Shown: positions 59,165 through 64,000 of the stretch, piece after piece
Layout: every line of letters begins with the position of its first letter
Position numbering within the stretch: the stretch's first letter is position 1
Position numbers and translations under genes: made by a program
Source of the DNA: Spisula solida
Taxonomy: Eukaryota; Mollusca; Bivalvia; Venerida; Mactridae
Direction: 5' to 3'
Length of the DNA stretch: 64,000 nucleotides
Assembly (NCBI GenBank): GCA_947247005.1
Contig: OX365946.1
Coordinates: 8,998,453 to 9,062,452 of the forward strand
Notes under the pieces: model-generated
The model's database searches: none
What the model saw: the letters and a program-made list of their open reading frames with translations, nothing else
What the model was told of the DNA's origin: nothing

Positions 59165-61189
59165 TAAAGTAAAGCTGTCTAAGTACATGTAGCGTTTATG
59201 TACACAGTAGACTTGTGTGATTTGAATGACATGCTTCAGGTCCAAGGTTTCAGGATAGGTATATATATTATGAATGTAGTTTCATTTGGACACATTCATG
59301 AATCTGCTAAGAGTAAAAAGTCAGTTTGCGAATATTATAAGCGAAAAGAAAAATATAAAAAAAAATTAAAAAATGCAAAAAGTACCCACTGTACAGTAAT
59401 GATGATGCTATTTCCTTAGTTGTATTGACTTGCGGCATACCTCCATGTTCGAAAAGACACTTGGCACACCATGTCATCTCAATCAGACAGTAATTAAGTA
59501 TGCCTGATTGAACAGGTTAATTATTACAGCTACTATTGTCATATTCAGACATTTTATGTACATGGGTCTGGGATGCTGTCCACAAATGCTATGAAAGAAA
59601 AATTCATTGTGAAATAAGTAAGAAAATTTGTTTACACATTGAAAAATGTATTCCCTGGCTGTCTCAGAAATTTCATGAATAAACATGTACATCCACTTAT
59701 TGAACATTTATCAGCAGTTTCTCAGCAAAATACTATTTATTCTAAGCACTGTAAGCAGTAAAGTTCCGTGCAGAGACTGCTACAATTACTTTGATAGTGG
59801 CTGAATTTTAAAGGACTAGAATCTTGAATGAAACAAAAATGATTTAAGACTGATTTTGAAAGCATAAGACTCTTAAATTTAGAACAAAAATGGTCATGCA
59901 GCTATTTTAAGACCACCTTTATGACAGTCCGCAAAATTATCACTAATTGTCTGGTTGTCAGGGACAGGTAATTGTTGATTCGGGCAAGTAACTTCTACAG
60001 TACATGTATATATTCATTACCTGCGAGCCTTGAGCGAGCAGGTATATTGGATTAAGTAAAAAGTCCATAGAGGGGCACGTGACCTGTTCTCGATGGTTTA
60101 CGATTTCAAAATAAAAATAAAAAAAAAAGATGCATTTTGTAAGAATGTCGTGAACCAGACTAATTCCATTATTCCATGTGGATAACATCGGTCTTTGTCG
60201 CATTGCAATAGTTTTTTACCGAAGAAATCAGAACTGTCCGAAATTTCAGTGAGCGCTAGTTGAGACCATGGATCTAAACAGCAGGTGACTGCAGCGCTTC
60301 CCAGTCTGGAGTACATCCAGTAGAGAACACATTGCTCTTGTAGAGTATATTGGAAAACTATTCAGTTTTGCCGATTGGGAAAGTAGTTTAAAATCCTAAA
60401 TTCACAGATGGTTATGATTGGTTTTATGAACAAAAAACTTTTCGTATTTTGTCTCGAAATCATTTTGCATAATATTTCATGAGAAGTGTATACGTCTGTA
60501 TGTATGTCCTTGACATTTGCTGTGACTATACCTTGATGATGCTTATATCACATATTCAATCTATTCATCAACCTGCATTAGCACACTGCTGTACAGTATT
60601 ATTGTAGCCTGAATGCTGGAATGTGTCGGGGAAACATCGTAAGAACAGGCTCATCAAAATGCTGGCTTACTGTAAATAAATAACTGGTATGTTATTTATA
60701 TATATAAGGAAAATACTTCCTGTCTGAGACCTAATTCAAATGTTTGTCTTAATTAACTCTCTACCCAGTCAGGATTAGTGGGTGTACTGGTTTGGATAAT
60801 TGGTTGGTGGACCGTCCTTACAGAACTGCATGTATATGTACTATAACTCTTGTTGGCAGACACTTTTGATCAAACCCTAGTATTGTATCTATGATTAAGT
60901 GCACATGTCTGTTTGGTTCATATAAACTCCTAATTGTAACTGAATGTTATGAGGCCTAGAATCTTGAATCATAGTAGGAGTATGAGTCATGGCATGTAGG
61001 TGACCCCTATTGATTGTAAGGTGACTGGGTCAAAGGTCAAGGTTACAGTGACCTTAATTTAAAAGGTTTCTGATTGACTTTATAATATTATATTCTGCAA
61101 GAATGATAAGACATACCTAGTACACTCATCAAACTTCATAGGAATGTTGGCTGTTGACTGGTAAGCTAGTCCTCCCAAGGGGCACATAG
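59165..61189. other. Non-coding stretch before the minisatellite
   Basis: No gene supported. It includes a CCTGCGAGCCTTGAGCGAGCAGG-like foldback near 60021 and a GGGTCAAAGGTCAAGG / CAGTGACC segment near 61028-61056. Both look like dispersed repeat pieces. Confidence 0.4.
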
Positions 61190-64000
61190 TAGGGCATCCA
61201 CCATTCTTTGTCATCTAGGCCTGTCTTGTGTTGTAGGGCATCCACCACTCCCTGTCATCTAGGCCTGTCTTGTGTTGTAGGGCATCCACCACTCCCTGTC
61301 ATCTAGGCTGTCTTGTGTTGTAGGGCATCCACCACTCCCTGTCATCTAGGCCTGTCTTGTGTTGTAGGGCATCCACCACTCCCTGTCATCTAGGCCTGTC
61401 TTGTGTTGTAGGGCATCCACCACTCCCTGTCATCTAGGCCTGTCTTGTGTTGTAGGGCATCCACCACTCCCTGTCATCGTCATCTAGGCCTGTCTTGTGC
61501 TGTAGGGCATCCACCACTCCCTGTCATCTAGGCCTGTCTTGTGTTGTAGGGCATCCACCACTCCCTGTCATCTAGGCTGTCTTGTGTTGTAGGGCATCCA
61601 CCACTCCCTGTCATCTAGGCCTGTCTTGTGTTGTAGGGCATCCACCACTCCCTGTCATCTAGGCTGTCTTGTGTTGTAGGGCATCCACCACTCCCTGTCA
61701 TCTAGGCCTGTCTTGTGTTGTAGGGCATCCACCACTCCCTGTCATCTAGGCCTGTCTTGTGTTGTAGGGCATCCACCACTCCCTGTCATCTAGGCCTGTC
61801 TTGTGTTGTAGGGCATCCACCACTCCCTGTCATCTAGGCCTGTCTTGTGTTGTAGGGCATCCACCACTCCCTGTCATCTAGGCCGTCTTGTCTTGTAGGG
61901 CATCCACCACTCCCTGTCATCTAGGCCTGTCTTGTGCTGTAGGGCATCCACCACTCCCTGTCATCTAGGCTGTCTTGTGTTGTAGGGCATCCACCACTCC
62001 CTGTCATCTAGGCCTGTCTTGTGTTGTAGGGTATCCACCACTCCCTGTCATCTAGGCCTGTCTTGTGCTGTAGGGCATCCACCACTCCCTGTCATCTAGG
62101 CCTGTCTTGTGTTGTAGGGCATCCACCACTCCCTGTCATCTAGGCCTGTCTTGTGCTGTAGGGCATCCACCACTCCCTGTCATCTAGGCCTGTCTTGTGC
62201 TGTAGGGCATCCACCACTCCCTGTCATCTAGGCCGTCTTGTGTTGTAGGGTATCCACCACTCCCTGTCATCTAGGCCTGTCTTGTGCTGTAGGGCATCCA
62301 CCACTCCCTGTCATCTAGGCCTGTCTTGTGTTGTAGGGCATCCACCACTCCCTGTCATCTAGGCTGTCTTGTGTTGTAGGGCATCCACCACTCCCTGTCA
62401 TCTAAGCCTGTCTTGTGCTGTAGGGCATCCACCACTCCCTGTCATCTAGGCTGTCTTGTGTTGTAGGGCATCCACCACTCCCTGTCATCTAGGCTGTCTT
62501 GTGTTGTAGGGCATCCACCACTCCCTGTCATCTAGGCCGTCTTGTGCTGTAGGGCATCCTCCACTCCCTGTCATCTAGGCCTGTCTTCTGCTGTAGGGCA
62601 TCCACCACTCCCTGTCATCTAGGCTGTCTTGTGTTGTAGGGCATCCACCACTCCCTGTCATCTAGGCCGTCTTGTGCTGTAGGGCATCCACCACTCCCTG
62701 TCATCTAGGCCTGTCTTGTGTTGTAGGGCATCCACCACTCCCTGTCATCTAGGCCTGTCTTGTGCTGTAGGGCATCCACCACTCCCTGTCATCTAGGCCT
62801 GTCTTGTGTTGTAGGGCATCCACCACTCCCTGTCATCTAGGCCGTCTTGTGTTGTAGGGCATCCACCACTCCCTGTCATCTAGGCCGTCTTGTGTTGTAG
62901 GGCATCCACCACTCCCTGTCATCTAAGCCTGTCTTGTGCTGTAGGGCATCCACCACTCCCTGTCATCTAGGCCGTCTTGTGTTGTAGGGCATCCACCACT
63001 CCCTGTCATCTAGGCCGTCTTGTGCTGTAGGGCATCCACCACTCCCTGTCATCTAGGCCTGTCTTGAATTGTAGGGCATCCACCACTCCCTGTCATCTAG
63101 GCCGTCTTGTGTTGTAGGGCATCCACCACTCCCTGTCATCTAGGCCTGTCTTGTGTTGTAGGGCATCCACCACTCCCTGTCATCTAGGCTGTCTTGTGTT
63201 GTAGGGCATCCGCCTCTCCCTGTCATCTAGGCCTGTCTTGTGTTGTAGGGCATCCACCACTCCCTGTCATCTAGGCCGTCTTGTGTTGTAGGGCATCCAC
63301 CACTCCCTGTCATCTAGGCCGTCTTTTGCTGTAGGGCATCCACCACTCCCTGTCATCTAGGCCGTCTTGTGTTGTAGGGCATCCACCACTCCCTGTCATC
63401 TAGGCCGTCTTGTGCTGTAGGGCATCCACCACTCCCTGTCATCTAGGCCGTCTTGTGCTGTAGGGCATCCACCACTCCCTGTCATCTAAGCTGTCTTGTG
63501 TTGTAGGGCATCCACCACTCCCTGTCACCTAAGCCGTCTTGTGTTGTAGGGCATCCACCACTCTTTGTCATCTAGGCCTGTCTTGTGCTGTAGGGCATCC
63601 ACCACTCCCTGTCATCTAAGCCTGTCTTGTGCTGTAGGGCATCCACCACTCCCTGTCATCTAAGCCGTCTTGTGTTGTAGGGCATCCACCACTCCCTGTC
63701 ATCTAGGCCGTCTTGTGTTGTAGGGCATCCACCACTCCCTGTCATCTAGGCCGTCTTGTGTTGTAGGGCATCCACCACTCTTTGTCATCTAGGCCTGTCT
63801 TGTGTTGCTGTATCCACAACTCTTTGTCATCTAGGCCGTCTTGTGTTGCTGTATCCACAACTCTTTGTCATCTTAGCCGTCTTGTGTTGCTGTATCCACA
63901 ACTCTTTGTCATCTAGGCCTGTCCTGTGTTGCTGTATCCACAACTCTTTGTCATGTTGGCCGTCTTGTGTTGCTGTATCCACAACTCTTGGTCATCTAGG
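61190..64000. repeat. 44-bp minisatellite, more than 60 units, continues past window end
   Basis: The core unit begins TAGGGCATCCACCACTCCCT, continues with GTCATCTAGGCC and ends TGTCTTGTGTTG. It occurs as 44-bp (GGCCTGTC) and 43-bp (GGCTGTC or GGCCGTC) variants, with GTGTTG/GTGCTG alternatives. The first unit and the last ones (from about 63780) are divergent, with CTCTTTGTCATC. The final block switches to a shorter unit containing GCTGTATCCACAACTC. The centre is highly homogeneous. Confidence 0.97.

Noticed and set aside
61028..61056. AGGTCA-type half-sites (GGGTCAAAGGTCAAGG...CAGTGACC) as a nuclear receptor element
   Set aside because: The same type of sequence occurs near 43393 and is, from memory, part of widespread mollusc repeats. 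No promoter is near.
61190..64000. Could the 44-bp array be a CRISPR array?
   Set aside because: There are no unique spacers. The units are head-to-tail copies with no alternating variable part, in a eukaryotic sequence.

Overview
The window is eukaryotic nuclear DNA, most likely from a bivalve mollusc. It is AT-rich and spliced genes are separated by repeat-filled introns and spacers. Two clear gene assignments are metazoan: GET1/WRB, and the first exon of a retinol-dehydrogenase-like SDR. Many short inverted-repeat elements resemble repeats common in molluscs. The phylum call is inference, since no species marker is present.

Region 1 (1-18235) is a recent large duplication. Copy A (1-5383) and copy B (12585-18235) are nearly identical, differing by a few SNPs per kb, small indels and the length of a (TCAG)n microsatellite (54 versus 115 units). 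Each carries the same minus-strand spliced gene of unknown function with a Cys-rich segment. Between them lie a non-LTR retrotransposon (LINE, minus strand, about 5384-10900; ORF1 intact, ORF2 with one frameshift) and a mollusc-type repeat beginning at 11801. The 3' tail of the LINE abuts the gene copy exactly where the A/B identity stops.

Region 2 (18236-28111) is a gene-poor stretch with two good MITEs, followed by a complete five-exon plus-strand GET1 (WRB) gene. GET1 is the ER receptor subunit for insertion of tail-anchored proteins. A dead RNase H fragment of another retrotransposon and a MITE lie in its first intron.

Region 3 (28112-35946) holds mostly DNA-transposon derivatives: a pogo/Tigger-like deletion derivative, a MITE nested in another MITE, Harbinger-like MITEs and a tandem repeat.

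Region 4 (35947-51114, minus strand) contains two genes. One encodes a long scaffold-like protein of about 1410 residues with three SH3 domains and six copies of a Y-x-S-x-x-D-L-R motif in a disordered linker. The other encodes an acidic, disordered 685-residue protein of unknown function in four exons.

Region 5 (51115-64000) contains an intron-bearing tRNA-Lys(UUU) gene, the first exon of an SDR gene, two near-perfect hairpins, a 1.3-kb Harbinger-like non-autonomous element with a nested 64-bp-arm hairpin, and a 44-bp minisatellite of more than 60 units that runs off the window end.

The named genes show no obvious functional link. I see no operon-like or defence-like system. The most novel material is the SH3/YxSxxDLR protein, the duplicated Cys-rich gene with its LINE junction, and the structured repeat elements.
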